From positions 105,978 to 169,977 of the forward strand of contig NZ_SMOD01000017.1 in assembly GCF_004353905.1 (NCBI RefSeq): DNA of 64,000 nucleotides, given 5' to 3'. Positions 52,446 to 61,478 of the stretch are shown one piece after another (position 1 is the stretch's first letter; each line of letters begins with the position of its first letter). The translations under genes and the position numbers were made by a program. Under the pieces are notes generated by a model, which worked only from the letters and a program-made list of their open reading frames with translations, made no database searches and was not told where the DNA came from. The stretch is from Paraburkholderia guartelaensis. Its GTDB lineage: Bacteria; Pseudomonadota; Gammaproteobacteria; Burkholderiales; Burkholderiaceae.

Positions 52446-53642
52446 TCAGATCACGCCTTCTTCGAGAAACGGCTTGTTCTCGACCACGCGCGCATAACCG
52501 AGCGGCGACAGATCGAGCGAGCGATAGGCGCCGTACACGATCAGCTCGCTCAGACCGCGTCCGACCGCAGGCGACTGCTGCAGGCCGTGGCCGCTGAACC
52601 CATTCGCGAAGAGGAAATTCGACACCTCGGGATGTGGCCCGACGATCGCATTGTGATCGAGCATGCAGAAGTCGTAGTGGCCCGCCCACGAGTTCACGAC
52701 CTTGATCGCCTCGAATGCGGGAATGCGTTCGGCGAGTGCGGGCCAGATGACTTCTTCGAATTCCGAATGAATGACATCGAAATCGTTGACGTCTGCGAGC
52801 GGGTCCGGGTCGGGGTAGCAGCCGGTGAGGTAGTACTTGCCTTCGGGCCGGAAGAAGATGCCGGTCGTGTCGATGGTCAGCGGCACGACGCCTTCTAGCG
52901 GCGTGCGGCAATCGAATACGAACAGACAGCGCTTGCGCGGCTCGACGGGAATGTCCAGCCCCGCGAGGCGCGCCATGGCCGGGCCGCGCGTGCCCGCAGC
53001 GTTGACCATCAGGCCACAGCCGATCGTCTCGCCGGTCTTGAGCACCACGCCCGTGATGGTCGAGCCTTCGCGCAACACGTCGACCACTTCATTTTCGATG
53101 TACTCGATGCCGAGCGAGCGCGCCTTGCGGCGCATGCCTTGCAGCAGGCCGTAACTGTCGAACCAGCCTTCGCCCGACTGGCCGTAGACGCCGTTGACGA
53201 GCCCTTCGGTGTTGAGCCAGGGGAAACGGGCTTTCAGCTGATCCGGATCGAGCAGCACCACGTCGGCGCCGCATTCCTGCTGTGTGGCGCAATTGCGCTC
53301 GAACATCGGCGCGCCGTTCGCATCGCCGAGATACAGGTAGCCGTTTTCCTTGAAACCGAGTTCGGGTGCATCGCCATTCACGGCCACGCGCGCATGAAAG
53401 TCGCGAATGAATTCCGTGCCGAACCGCGAGATCTGGATGTTCAGCGGATTCGAGAATTGATGCCGGATCGACGCGCTCGACAATGCGGTCGCCGACTTCG
53501 CATAGGTCCAGTCGCGTTCGATCACGAGAACCGAGCCATCGAAGTCGGGATTCTCCGCGAGGAAATACGCAGTCGCGCTTCCAACGACTGCGCCGCCCAC
53601 GATCACCACGTCATAGTGGGGCTTGAGTGCATGCTGTGCCAT
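52446..53642 (-). CDS. DAO-family FAD-dependent oxidoreductase (sarcosine-oxidase-beta-like)
   Basis: A 398-residue flavoenzyme. The FAD motif YDVVIVGGAVVGSATAYFLAE starts at residue 10. The pattern SIRHQFSNPLNIQISRFG and C-terminal FANGFSGHGLQQSPAVGRGLSELIV are typical of the DAO group that includes sarcosine, glycine and opine oxidases. It has no extra GcvT domain. It sits in the hyuA operon 38 bases after the Udh-like gene. The divergent etfBA genes may accept its electrons, which would make it a dehydrogenase rather than an oxidase. Confidence 0.83.
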   Translation of the reverse strand: MAQHALKPHYDVVIVGGAVVGSATAYFLAENPDFDGSVLVIERDWTYAKSATALSSASIRHQFSNPLNIQISRFGTEFIRDFHARVAVNGDAPELGFKENGYLYLGDANGAPMFERNCATQQECGADVVLLDPDQLKARFPWLNTEGLVNGVYGQSGEGWFDSYGLLQGMRRKARSLGIEYIENEVVDVLREGSTITGVVLKTGETIGCGLMVNAAGTRGPAMARLAGLDIPVEPRKRCLFVFDCRTPLEGVVPLTIDTTGIFFRPEGKYYLTGCYPDPDPLADVNDFDVIHSEFEEVIWPALAERIPAFEAIKVVNSWAGHYDFCMLDHNAIVGPHPEVSNFLFANGFSGHGLQQSPAVGRGLSELIVYGAYRSLDLSPLGYARVVENKPFLEEGVI

Positions 53643-53680
53643 CTCAGTGTGTTCCAGATAGATCGGTGGGGAAGCGCTGC

Positions 53681-54511
53681 TCAGTTATCCTTCGGGTCTT
53701 CGAAGTGGCCGTCAGCCGCGAACTGGCCGCCCTGAAAGCGCACCGCCGGGTTGCGCGGATCGCCCACTTCCGTGTTCGCATAGACCTCGGCACGATACGC
53801 ATCGGCGGAATCCTTCGGGCGGTAACCGAGGTAAGCTGCCTGCGTGTTGTCCCAGAAGTTCGCGCTATTGTTCGAGTTGCCGTACACGATCATGTGGCCG
53901 ACAATCGGCGTCATGATCGACTGCACGCACAGGTGCGAGAAGTCGTCATACGAAAGCCACGTCGCGAGCATCCGCCGATCGACCGGCTTCGGAAAGCACG
54001 AGCCGATACGCAGACACACCGACTCGATGCCGAACTTGTCGAAGTAATAGCGCGAGAGGTTTTCCACAAAGGTCTTGCTCACGCCGTAGAGACTGTCCGG
54101 GCGCTGGGGTGAGTGCGCGTCGATCGTCTGCGTGCATTCGTAAAAGCCGATGGCGTGCACCGAACTCGCATAGATCACGCGCTTCACACCGGCCTGGCGC
54201 GCGCCTTCGTAAATGTTGTAGCTGCCGACGATATTCGAGTCGAGAATGACCTGGAACGTGTTCTCGCGCGGCGCGCCGCCCATATGGATGACCATGTCCA
54301 CGCCCTTGAGCATTTCGAACACGGCGTCGCGATCGGCGAGATCGCAAATGAAGTGCTTTTCGTTCTCGCGCACTTCGCCCAACGACTGACGCGCATTGAG
54401 GCTCAGCGTCTCAGCATACGGGCGCAGGCTTTCGCGCAGTACGGAGCCTAGCGCGCCGCCCGCGCCCGTGATCAGGATGTTCTTGAACGGCGGCTTGGTG
54501 ATGTCGGTCAT
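53681..54511 (-). CDS. Uronate-dehydrogenase-like NAD-dependent epimerase/dehydratase family protein
   Basis: A 276-residue extended SDR. The start at 54511 follows AAGGAGCAACGC. The NAD motif ILITGAGGALGSVLRE is near residues 12-27. The catalytic serine is in YASSVHAIGFYE and the Y-x3-K pair in SLYGVSKTFVENL. Segments such as CLRIGSCFPKP, MLATWLSYDDF and the C-terminal VRFQGGQFA match uronate dehydrogenase, which oxidises galacturonate or glucuronate to aldarolactones. The operon lacks the usual aldarate genes, so the true substrate may be another sugar-like aldehyde or hemiacetal. Confidence 0.82.
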   Translation of the reverse strand: MTDITKPPFKNILITGAGGALGSVLRESLRPYAETLSLNARQSLGEVRENEKHFICDLADRDAVFEMLKGVDMVIHMGGAPRENTFQVILDSNIVGSYNIYEGARQAGVKRVIYASSVHAIGFYECTQTIDAHSPQRPDSLYGVSKTFVENLSRYYFDKFGIESVCLRIGSCFPKPVDRRMLATWLSYDDFSHLCVQSIMTPIVGHMIVYGNSNNSANFWDNTQAAYLGYRPKDSADAYRAEVYANTEVGDPRNPAVRFQGGQFAADGHFEDPKDN

Positions 54512-54521
54512 GCGTTGCTCC

Positions 54522-56204
54522 TTACTGTGGGTTCGATGCTGTGAGCGCGTCGAGCGTGAGGCCGTAATCGTCGCGCAACTGTGCTTCGGAAATGTATTCG
54601 TTGCGGATGTCGCGCAGCAGCGCTTCGCGATCACGTTGCGCGGGCGCGCCCACGCCGCCGCCGCCCGGCAGCGAAAGCGTGACACGCTCGTGTTCGGCGA
54701 CGAACTGCGTGCCTTTGCCCTTCATGCGCGTGCCGTCGGAGAGCGTGACCTGACCGGCTGCGCCTTCCTTGCCGCCCGAGCGGCCGCTTGCGGGATGATC
54801 GATACGATCGAACATCGCGTTGAAGCGGAACTGGTAGCCTTCGCGCGGACCGATTTCGACGATCTGGCCGAGGCCGCCGCGATACTGCCCGGCGCCGCCC
54901 GAGCCCGAGCGCATCTCCTTGCGCCACACGACGATCGGGCCGACCTGCTCGGTGGCTTCCACCGACATCGCGTGCACGCCGCTTGGAAACGCGGTAGCCG
55001 AAAGACCGTCGAGTTCCGCGCGCGCGCCCGTGCCGCCGCTATTGAACATGAGGATTTCGCTGCCTTTGAGGCCCGAGCCTTCCTGCGCGGCTCGCGCGCT
55101 CACATGCAGATTCCAGAGCGCGCCTGCGCCTTCGGCCGGCACGCGATTCGGCAGGATCTTGTTCAGCGCGCCGAGTACCAGGTCCGGCACGAAGTGGCCG
55201 AGCACGTGGCGCACGGCAACCGGGCTCGGTCGTTGCGCGTTGAGAATGCAACCTTCAGGTGCCTGCACGCGGAAAGGTTCGAGCGAGGCTGCGTTGTTCG
55301 GCACTTCTGGCGCGATGATGCACTTGAGGCCGTAGCACGCGTATGCCTTCGCATAGAGCAGCGGTACGTTGATGCCGAATGGGCTCGAGGGCGACGTGCC
55401 CGCGAAATCGGCGAGCAGGTGATCGTCGGAAACGGTGAGCGTGACGTTGAGCTTCACCGGCGTATCGTAGCCGTCGAGCGTCATCTCGTTCGTCTGCGTT
55501 TGCTTCGGCAGCGCGGCAATGCGTTCGAGCGTCGCTTCGCGGCTACGCGCAAGAATGAATTCGCCGATGCCTTCCACGTCTTTGAGTTCGAACTCCTTGA
55601 GCATTTCGATCAGGCGCTTGTGGCCGGTCTCGTTGCACGAGGCAAGCGCATACAGATCACCGACCACCTTATCGGCTTCACGTACGTTGTTGCGCAGGAT
55701 GTTCACGAGATCGCGATTCACTTCGCCGCGCTCGATCAGCTTCATGATCGGCACGAACAGACCTTCTTCGTAGATCTCGCGCGAGTCGGGACCGAAGCCG
55801 CGCCCGCCGATATCCACGACGTGCGCGGTGCTCGCGAAATAGCCGATCAATTCGCCGTTGTGAAAAGAGGGCGAAACCACGGTGAAATCGTGCAGGTGGC
55901 CGGTGCCTTTCCACGGGTCGTTCGTGAGGTACACGTCGCCTTCATACATGCGCTCGACGCCGATATCGTTCATGAAATGCTCGACGGCTTCGGCCATCGT
56001 ATTCACGTGTCCCGGCGTGCCCGTGACGGCCTGCGCGAGCATGCGGCCGCGCTTGTCGAAAATGCCCGCGGAAAGATCGCCGGCTTCACGCACGCTGGTG
56101 CTGAACGCGGTGCGGATGAGCGCCATGGCCTGTTCTTCCACGACGGAAATCAGGCGGTTCCACATGACCTGCATGTGAATCGTATCGAGATTGCTGAGCG
56201 ACAT
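54522..56204 (-). CDS. Hydantoinase B/oxoprolinase-family subunit HyuB
   Basis: A 560-residue HyuB-type subunit. The N-terminal MWNRLISVVEEQAMALIRTAFSTSVREAGD, the VYLTNDPWKGTGHLHD block and the glycine-rich RSGSGGAGQYRGGLGQIVEI and SLPGGGGVGAPAQRD segments are typical. With HyuA it forms an ATP-dependent amidohydrolase for hydantoins, 5-oxoproline or N-methylhydantoin. Related pairs carboxylate acetone or acetophenone. It starts three bases after the hyuA stop. The substrate is unknown. Confidence 0.87.
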   Translation of the reverse strand: MSLSNLDTIHMQVMWNRLISVVEEQAMALIRTAFSTSVREAGDLSAGIFDKRGRMLAQAVTGTPGHVNTMAEAVEHFMNDIGVERMYEGDVYLTNDPWKGTGHLHDFTVVSPSFHNGELIGYFASTAHVVDIGGRGFGPDSREIYEEGLFVPIMKLIERGEVNRDLVNILRNNVREADKVVGDLYALASCNETGHKRLIEMLKEFELKDVEGIGEFILARSREATLERIAALPKQTQTNEMTLDGYDTPVKLNVTLTVSDDHLLADFAGTSPSSPFGINVPLLYAKAYACYGLKCIIAPEVPNNAASLEPFRVQAPEGCILNAQRPSPVAVRHVLGHFVPDLVLGALNKILPNRVPAEGAGALWNLHVSARAAQEGSGLKGSEILMFNSGGTGARAELDGLSATAFPSGVHAMSVEATEQVGPIVVWRKEMRSGSGGAGQYRGGLGQIVEIGPREGYQFRFNAMFDRIDHPASGRSGGKEGAAGQVTLSDGTRMKGKGTQFVAEHERVTLSLPGGGGVGAPAQRDREALLRDIRNEYISEAQLRDDYGLTLDALTASNPQ

Positions 56205-56207
56205 GCT

Positions 56208-58319
56208 TTACTCCTGATTAGCCTTGGCGGCGTTCAGTTCTTTGGCGACGACGAGCAGGCAGCCATCGGGCTGAACCATGGCGTCGAAGGAGGAGGTGAC
56301 GAGCGTCGACGTTTCCGGCTCGACGATGATCGCCGGACCGGTGACGCTTTCACCGACCTTGAGCGAAGCGCGCTCGACGATGGCCGCGTCAACGAAGCGA
56401 TGCACCGCGGCGTCGAAGATCTTGCGCGTTTTAGGCGGCACGACGGCGTCGCGCGACGTAAGCAGCTTCAAACGCTCGACCGGCGGAAGCGGGGAGCTGG
56501 CCTTCACGGCCCAGCTCACGATTTCGATATCGAGGCCATCGATCGGGCGGCCGAAATATTGCGTATACGCGCGTGTGAACGCCTGCGTGAATGCATCGCG
56601 ATCTTCAGCGTTGAACTTGCGCCAGGGGAATGCAACGGGAATTTCCCAACCCTGACCGACATAGCGCATGAACGCCTTCACCTCGACTTCGGGCTCGGCA
56701 TCGCCCGAACCCTGGCGCGCGAAGCGCAGGGCCTCCTCGCTCAACTCACTGACGATGTCATTGAGCACTGCAGCGTCGAAGTCGTTGAAGCGCATGGTTG
56801 CACTGCGCACGCTTTCGTAGCCGAAGGGCGCGCGCAGGAAGCCGATGGCGGAACCGACACCGGCACCGGGCGGGACGATGAACTTCTTGATGCCGCTCTT
56901 TTCGCACAGACGCGCGGCGTGGAGCGGGCCCGCGCCCCCGAACGTGATCATCGTGTAGTCGCCGATGTCCTTGCCGCTTTCCACCGCATGCACGCGCGCA
57001 GCGTTGCTCATGTTCTCGTCCACGACTTCGGCGACGCCATACGCGGTTTCTTCCGGACTCAGATTGATCGCACCGCCTACCTGTTCGACCATCGCGGTCG
57101 CTGCCTTGTCGATGGAGAGCACGATGCTGCCACCGGCAAAATTCGCGGGGTCGAGGCGGCCGAGCAGCAGATCGGCGTCGGTCACGGTAGGCTGCACGCC
57201 GCCGCGCTGATAGCACGCGGGGCCGGGCTCCGAAGCGGCGCTATGCGGGCCCACGCGGATCTGGCGCATCACATCGAGCGAAGCAATCGAGCCGCCGCCC
57301 GCGCCGATTTCCACCATCTCCACGACGGGAATCGAAATCGGCATCCCGCTGCCTTTCTTGAAGCGATAGGTGCGCGCAACTTCGAAAGTGTTGGCCGTCT
57401 TCGGCGTGAGGTCGTCGATCAGGCAGATCTTGGCCGTGGTGCCGCCCATGTCGAACGAGAGCACCGTGTTGAGATCGTAGCGCGCCGCAATATGGGCCGC
57501 GAAAATCGCGCCGCCCGCCGGGCCCGATTCGACGAGCCGCACCGGAAATTCCGATGCGCTTTCGATAGAGACGATGCCGCCGCCCGAGTGAATGATGAAG
57601 ATGGGGCAAACGGCGCCCGCCGCGCGCACCTCGCCGAGCAGGCGGTCGAGATACGACTTCATGATCGGGCGAACGTAGGCGTTCGCGCAAACAGTGTTGA
57701 AGCGCTCGAACTCGCGGATCTGCGGCGACACTTCGCTGGAAATCGACACCGACACATGCGGCAGGCGCTTTTCTAGTGCGTCGCGCATCATGCGCTCGTG
57801 CACGCCGTTCACGTACGCGTGAATGAAACCGACGGCGACGCTTTCATAACCGCCTTGCTCGATGCGAGCCGCGATGGCCTCGATCTGCGCTTCGGTGGGG
57901 GCGAGCAGCACGCCGCCTTGCGCGTCGATACGCTCGGCGAGCGTGAAGCGATCGCAGCGCTCGATGAGCGGCGGCGGCAGTTTGATGTTCAGATCGTACT
58001 GTTCGAAGCGGTTCTCCGTGCGCATCTCGATGGTGTCGCGGAAGCCCTCCGTGGTGATGAAGGCCGTCTTCGCGCCGCGGCGCTCGATCAGTGCGTTCGT
58101 CGCGAGCGTGGTGCCGTGAATGATGACGCCAATGTCCTTCAACCTGATGCCAGCCTTCGCGGCGACGATGCCCACGCCCTTGATGATTGCGCGCTCGGGC
58201 GCCGTGTAATCCGTAAGGACCTTGGTGGAAAAAAGTTCTCCACCCAGCTCCAGCGCGACATCGGTGAACGTTCCGCCGATATCAACACCTACCCGTGCCT
58301 TGTCGTGACTGGCCACCAT
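56208..58319 (-). CDS. Hydantoinase/oxoprolinase-family subunit HyuA
   Basis: A 703-residue HyuA-type ATPase subunit. The ATG at 58319 has AGGAGAGTC directly upstream; a TTG five codons earlier is an artefact of the open frame. The phosphate-binding ARVGVDIGGTFTDVALE and VIIHGTTLATNALIERRG begin the protein, and SFDMGGTTAKICLID is the second phosphate motif of the actin-like fold. Length and motifs are complete. It is the first gene of a six-gene minus-strand operon (hyuA, hyuB, udh-like, DAO, SDR, SDR) that probably opens or carboxylates a cyclic substrate. Confidence 0.88.
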   Translation of the reverse strand: MVASHDKARVGVDIGGTFTDVALELGGELFSTKVLTDYTAPERAIIKGVGIVAAKAGIRLKDIGVIIHGTTLATNALIERRGAKTAFITTEGFRDTIEMRTENRFEQYDLNIKLPPPLIERCDRFTLAERIDAQGGVLLAPTEAQIEAIAARIEQGGYESVAVGFIHAYVNGVHERMMRDALEKRLPHVSVSISSEVSPQIREFERFNTVCANAYVRPIMKSYLDRLLGEVRAAGAVCPIFIIHSGGGIVSIESASEFPVRLVESGPAGGAIFAAHIAARYDLNTVLSFDMGGTTAKICLIDDLTPKTANTFEVARTYRFKKGSGMPISIPVVEMVEIGAGGGSIASLDVMRQIRVGPHSAASEPGPACYQRGGVQPTVTDADLLLGRLDPANFAGGSIVLSIDKAATAMVEQVGGAINLSPEETAYGVAEVVDENMSNAARVHAVESGKDIGDYTMITFGGAGPLHAARLCEKSGIKKFIVPPGAGVGSAIGFLRAPFGYESVRSATMRFNDFDAAVLNDIVSELSEEALRFARQGSGDAEPEVEVKAFMRYVGQGWEIPVAFPWRKFNAEDRDAFTQAFTRAYTQYFGRPIDGLDIEIVSWAVKASSPLPPVERLKLLTSRDAVVPPKTRKIFDAAVHRFVDAAIVERASLKVGESVTGPAIIVEPETSTLVTSSFDAMVQPDGCLLVVAKELNAAKANQE

Positions 58320-58830
58320 GACTCTCCTGTTCAAAGCCTAAACGTATGCGGAATGCGGGTTCCGCGAACTGCTGTTGACGATCCTTGTGAGGGGTGAGGG
58401 CGTGCGTGGCCCACCTCAATTTTCGCGCGCTCGTTGATGCGTGTCTGGCGTCTCCGAACGTTAATTTTTGCTCGTTGACATATGATGAGTGACGTCTTAC
58501 AGTGCTGTCAACACGAACAAAAATATTTTCATGTTTCGTGGCTTCCCGGTGTGTCGCGAAACTTCCGTAATGCATTGTTTTTCATGAATTATTCGTCGCG
58601 CATCGGCACCGGAGAAGATTCGTCTTGACGGCGTTATCAGCGTAAACACTGATAGGTTGCAGCCGGGTAAAAAATTAACTTTTCGTGGAATTTTGGTGAT
58701 GAGCGGCGCGGCCACCTGCAGCAGTCGTGTGTCGCTGCGGATGATCCATGAATTAGGACTATGAAATATTTGTGTCGCCGTACCGTGTGCGTGCCGTCGA
58801 CGTGAACGGGTAGGACGAAAGGGAACAATG
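58320..58830. other. Non-coding divergent region between hyuA and etfB
   Basis: This 511-base gap has no recognised gene and is noticeably more AT-rich than the flanking genes, especially 58500-58690. It contains the promoter-like box at 58475-58503. Promoters for the hyuA operon and for etfBA should both lie here. The etfB leader would be about 320 bases if that box is its promoter. Confidence 0.55.
58475..58503 (+). promoter_or_regulatory. Candidate sigma-70 promoter with embedded operator upstream of etfB
   Basis: A perfect TTGACA (58475-58480) is separated by 17 bases from TACAGT (58498-58503). The spacer starts TATGATGAG and contains TGACGTCT. Compared with the box at 48474 it has the same elements with seven extra bases between TGACATA and TGACGTC. 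The shared pattern suggests one regulator, most simply the GntR protein encoded at 49959-50711. Confidence 0.5.
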
Positions 58831-59580
58831 ATGAAAGTTCTGGTGGCAGTGAAGCGGGTCGTTGACTACAACGTGAAGGTTCGTGTGAAGTCGGATGGCA
58901 CGGGCGTCGACATCGCCAACGTGAAGATGTCGATGAACCCGTTCGACGAAATCGCCGTGGAAGAGGCGGTGCGTCTGAAGGAAGCGGGCATGGCTAGTGA
59001 GGTGATCGCGGTTTCGTGTGGTGTTTCGCAGGCTCAGGAAACGCTGCGCACGGCGCTGGCCATCGGCGCGGATCGCGCGATCCTCATCGAGTCGAATGAA
59101 GACCTCCAGCCGCTGGCTGTGGCGAAGCTCCTGAAGGCGCTGGTCGACAAGGAACAGCCGCAACTGGTCATCCTCGGCAAGCAGGCTATCGACGACGATT
59201 CGAACCAGACCGGGCAGATGCTCGCCGCGCTGGCGAACCTGCCGCAAGCGACGTTCGCCTCGAAGGTGGTCGTTGCCGACGGCAAGGCGACCGTGTCGCG
59301 CGAAGTGGACGGCGGTGCTGAAACGCTGTCGCTCAAGCTGCCCGCAGTCGTTACGACGGATCTGCGCCTGAACGAGCCGCGCTACGTCACGCTGCCGAAC
59401 ATCATGAAGGCGAAGAAGAAGCCGCTGGAAACCGTGAAGCCGGAAGACCTGGGCGTCGACGTCTCGCCGCGTCTGAAGACGCTGAAGGTTGCCGAGCCGC
59501 CGAAGCGAACGGCCGGCGTGAAGGTGCCGGACGTGAAGACGCTGGTCGAGAAGCTGAAGACGGAAGCCACGGTGCTGTAA
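58831..59580 (+). CDS. etfB: Electron transfer flavoprotein beta subunit
   Basis: A 249-residue EtfB. Of two adjacent ATGs, the one at 58831 gives the standard MKVLVAVKRVVDYNVKV start and better spacing from AGGGA. The signature VKMSMNPFDEIAVEEAVRLKE and the AMP-binding region IGADRAILIE and VILGKQAIDDDSNQTGQML are intact. EtfAB accepts electrons from flavin dehydrogenases and passes them to ETF-quinone oxidoreductase. It is next to a hydantoinase/DAO operon rather than acyl-CoA dehydrogenase genes, so it may serve the DAO-family enzyme there, or be the housekeeping copy. Confidence 0.93.
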   Translation: MKVLVAVKRVVDYNVKVRVKSDGTGVDIANVKMSMNPFDEIAVEEAVRLKEAGMASEVIAVSCGVSQAQETLRTALAIGADRAILIESNEDLQPLAVAKLLKALVDKEQPQLVILGKQAIDDDSNQTGQMLAALANLPQATFASKVVVADGKATVSREVDGGAETLSLKLPAVVTTDLRLNEPRYVTLPNIMKAKKKPLETVKPEDLGVDVSPRLKTLKVAEPPKRTAGVKVPDVKTLVEKLKTEATVL

Positions 59581-59594
59581 GGGGAGCCAACAGA

Positions 59595-60548
59595 ATGACG
59601 AATCTGGTGAATTTGGTCATAGCCGAACACGACAATCAGTCGATCAAGGCCGCGACGCTGAACACGGTCGCCGCAGCACAGAAGATTGGCGGCGACGTGC
59701 ACGTGCTGGTCGCCGGCCACAACGCACAAGCCGCTGCCGACGCAGCTGCGAAGATCGCAGGCGTTGCAAAGGTGCTGCTGGCCGATGCGCCGCAACTCGA
59801 GCAGGGTCTCGCCGAGAACGTCGAAGCGACTGTCCTCGCGCTTGTGCGAAATGCGGCGAAGCACTACACGCACATCCTGGCTCCGGCAACGGCAGCGGGC
59901 AAGAACGTCACGCCGCGTATCGCCGCGAAGCTGGACGTCGCGCAGATCAGCGACATCACGGCTGTGGATTCGCCGGACACGTTCGAGCGTCCGATCTACG
60001 CGGGCAATGTGATCGCGACGGTGCAATCGGCCGATCCGGTCAAGGTCGTCACCGTCCGTACGACGGCATTCGATGCAGCCGCAGCTGAAGGTGGCAGCGC
60101 AGCAGTCGAGAAGATCGAAGCGGCAGCGGAAAGCGGTCTCACGCAGTTCGTCGGCCGTGAAGTGACGAAGCTCGACCGCCCGGAACTCACGAGCGCGAAG
60201 ATCATCGTCTCGGGTGGCCGGGGTCTGGCCAGCGGCGAGAACTACACGAAGGTTCTGGAGCCGCTCGCCGACAAGCTCAACGCGGCACTCGGCGCATCGC
60301 GCGCAGCCGTCGATGCTGGCTATGTGCCGAACGATTATCAGGTTGGTCAGACCGGCAAGATCGTTGCGCCGCAACTGTATGTGGCAGTCGGCATCTCGGG
60401 CGCGATCCAGCACCTCGCCGGCATGAAGGACTCGAAGGTCATCGTTGCGATCAACAAGGACGAAGAAGCACCGATCTTCAGCGTAGCCGACTACGGTCTG
60501 GTGGACGATTTGTTCGGAGCCGTTCCCGCCTTGACTTCGACTCTCTGA
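59595..60548 (+). CDS. etfA: Electron transfer flavoprotein alpha subunit
   Basis: A 317-residue EtfA, 14 bases after etfB. The N-terminal domain starts NLVNLVIAEHDNQSIKAATLNTVAAA. The FAD-binding C-terminal domain contains IIVSGGRGLASGENY, VGQTGKIVAPQLYVAVGISGAIQHLAGM and INKDEEAPIFSVADYGLVDDLF, all expected. It is complete and looks functional. It pairs with etfB. Confidence 0.93.
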   Translation: MTNLVNLVIAEHDNQSIKAATLNTVAAAQKIGGDVHVLVAGHNAQAAADAAAKIAGVAKVLLADAPQLEQGLAENVEATVLALVRNAAKHYTHILAPATAAGKNVTPRIAAKLDVAQISDITAVDSPDTFERPIYAGNVIATVQSADPVKVVTVRTTAFDAAAAEGGSAAVEKIEAAAESGLTQFVGREVTKLDRPELTSAKIIVSGGRGLASGENYTKVLEPLADKLNAALGASRAAVDAGYVPNDYQVGQTGKIVAPQLYVAVGISGAIQHLAGMKDSKVIVAINKDEEAPIFSVADYGLVDDLFGAVPALTSTL

Positions 60549-60626
60549 CACATTCCCGCAAGGCTCGCACGCGCGAGCCGACCGAAAGAAAACCGTTTTT
60601 ACCCTTATCAGCGGAGCAATTCAAAC

Positions 60627-61409
60627 ATGATTTCGACGACCGATCCACACATCAATCGCAAACCAAGAAATATTTCGGATGCCGAATGGGATGCGCGAGT
60701 CCAGGTGGCGGCTGCGTATCGCCTGGCCGCGAAGTTCCAGCTCACCGATCTGATCTACACGCATATTTCCGCGCGCGTTCCGGGTACGCACGATCAGTTT
60801 CTCATCAACCCGCACGGCTGGTTCTTCGACGAGATCACCGCGTCTTCGCTGGTGAAGATCGATGTGCATGGAAATCCCGTCGACGACGACCGCTTCGAAG
60901 TCAACGCAGCGGGCTTCACCATTCACAGCGCGCTTCACCAGGCGCGTCACGACGTGGAGTGTGTGGTGCATCTGCATACGACCTACGGCATGGCGGTTGC
61001 CGCAATGGAATGCGGCCTCCTGCCGCTTAACCAGATCAGCATGCAGTTCTATAACCGCGTGGCGTACCACGAGTACGAGGGCATTTCACTCGAACTCGAC
61101 GAACGCGAGCGCATCGTCAAATCGATCGGCAAGCGGGACTATCTCATCCTGCGCAATCATGGCCTGCTGACGACGGGCCGCTCGGTCGCCGAAGCATTTA
61201 CGCGCATGTTCTACCTGAACCGCGCTTGCGAGATCCAGGTCGCGACGCTATCGGCTGGACAAAAGGTGGTGATCCCTTCGCCGGAAGTTTGCGAACACGC
61301 GGCGAAACAGCACGACGACTACGCGTATCTCGACACCGTGCACCTGGACCGCGAATGGACGGCGCTGCTTCGGCTGCTGGATCGCGACGGCGCCGATTAC
61401 CGCAGTTAA
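60627..61409 (+). CDS. Class II aldolase/adducin family protein
   Basis: A 260-residue class II aldolase-fold protein. Zinc ligands are expected in VVHLHTTYGMA (two histidines) and LRNHGLLTTG (one histidine). The N-terminal AAAYRLAAKFQLTDLIYTHISARVPG and FLINPHGWFFDEITASSLVKID are characteristic. Bacterial relatives act as fuculose-phosphate or other sugar aldolases, or as decarboxylases. It is 78 bases after etfA on the same strand. With the Udh-like protein and SDRs nearby, cleavage of a sugar-acid-like intermediate is a reasonable guess. Confidence 0.82.
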   Translation: MISTTDPHINRKPRNISDAEWDARVQVAAAYRLAAKFQLTDLIYTHISARVPGTHDQFLINPHGWFFDEITASSLVKIDVHGNPVDDDRFEVNAAGFTIHSALHQARHDVECVVHLHTTYGMAVAAMECGLLPLNQISMQFYNRVAYHEYEGISLELDERERIVKSIGKRDYLILRNHGLLTTGRSVAEAFTRMFYLNRACEIQVATLSAGQKVVIPSPEVCEHAAKQHDDYAYLDTVHLDREWTALLRLLDRDGADYRS

Positions 61410-61427
61410 TCGGCTTGCTGCCGCATC

Positions 61428-61472
61428 GCTCGAGCAACGGGACGGGAATACGCCACGTCTCATTGCTCGAGC
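61428..61472. repeat. Inverted repeat GCTCGAGCAA...TTGCTCGAGC
   Basis: A 10-bp perfect inverted repeat (61428-61437 and 61463-61472) spans 25 bases between the aldolase gene and the AraC-like gene. Each half contains the palindrome GCTCGAGC. It could terminate transcription of the aldolase unit, or be a regulator site just before the next start. It ends seven bases before the TTG proposed for the next gene. Confidence 0.45.
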
Positions 61473-61478
61473 CGGATC

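Noticed and set aside
54396..57776. A 1126-residue plus-strand frame antisense to hyuB and hyuA
   Set aside because: Its composition is that of an antisense shadow, and the minus-strand hyuAB genes have intact motifs.
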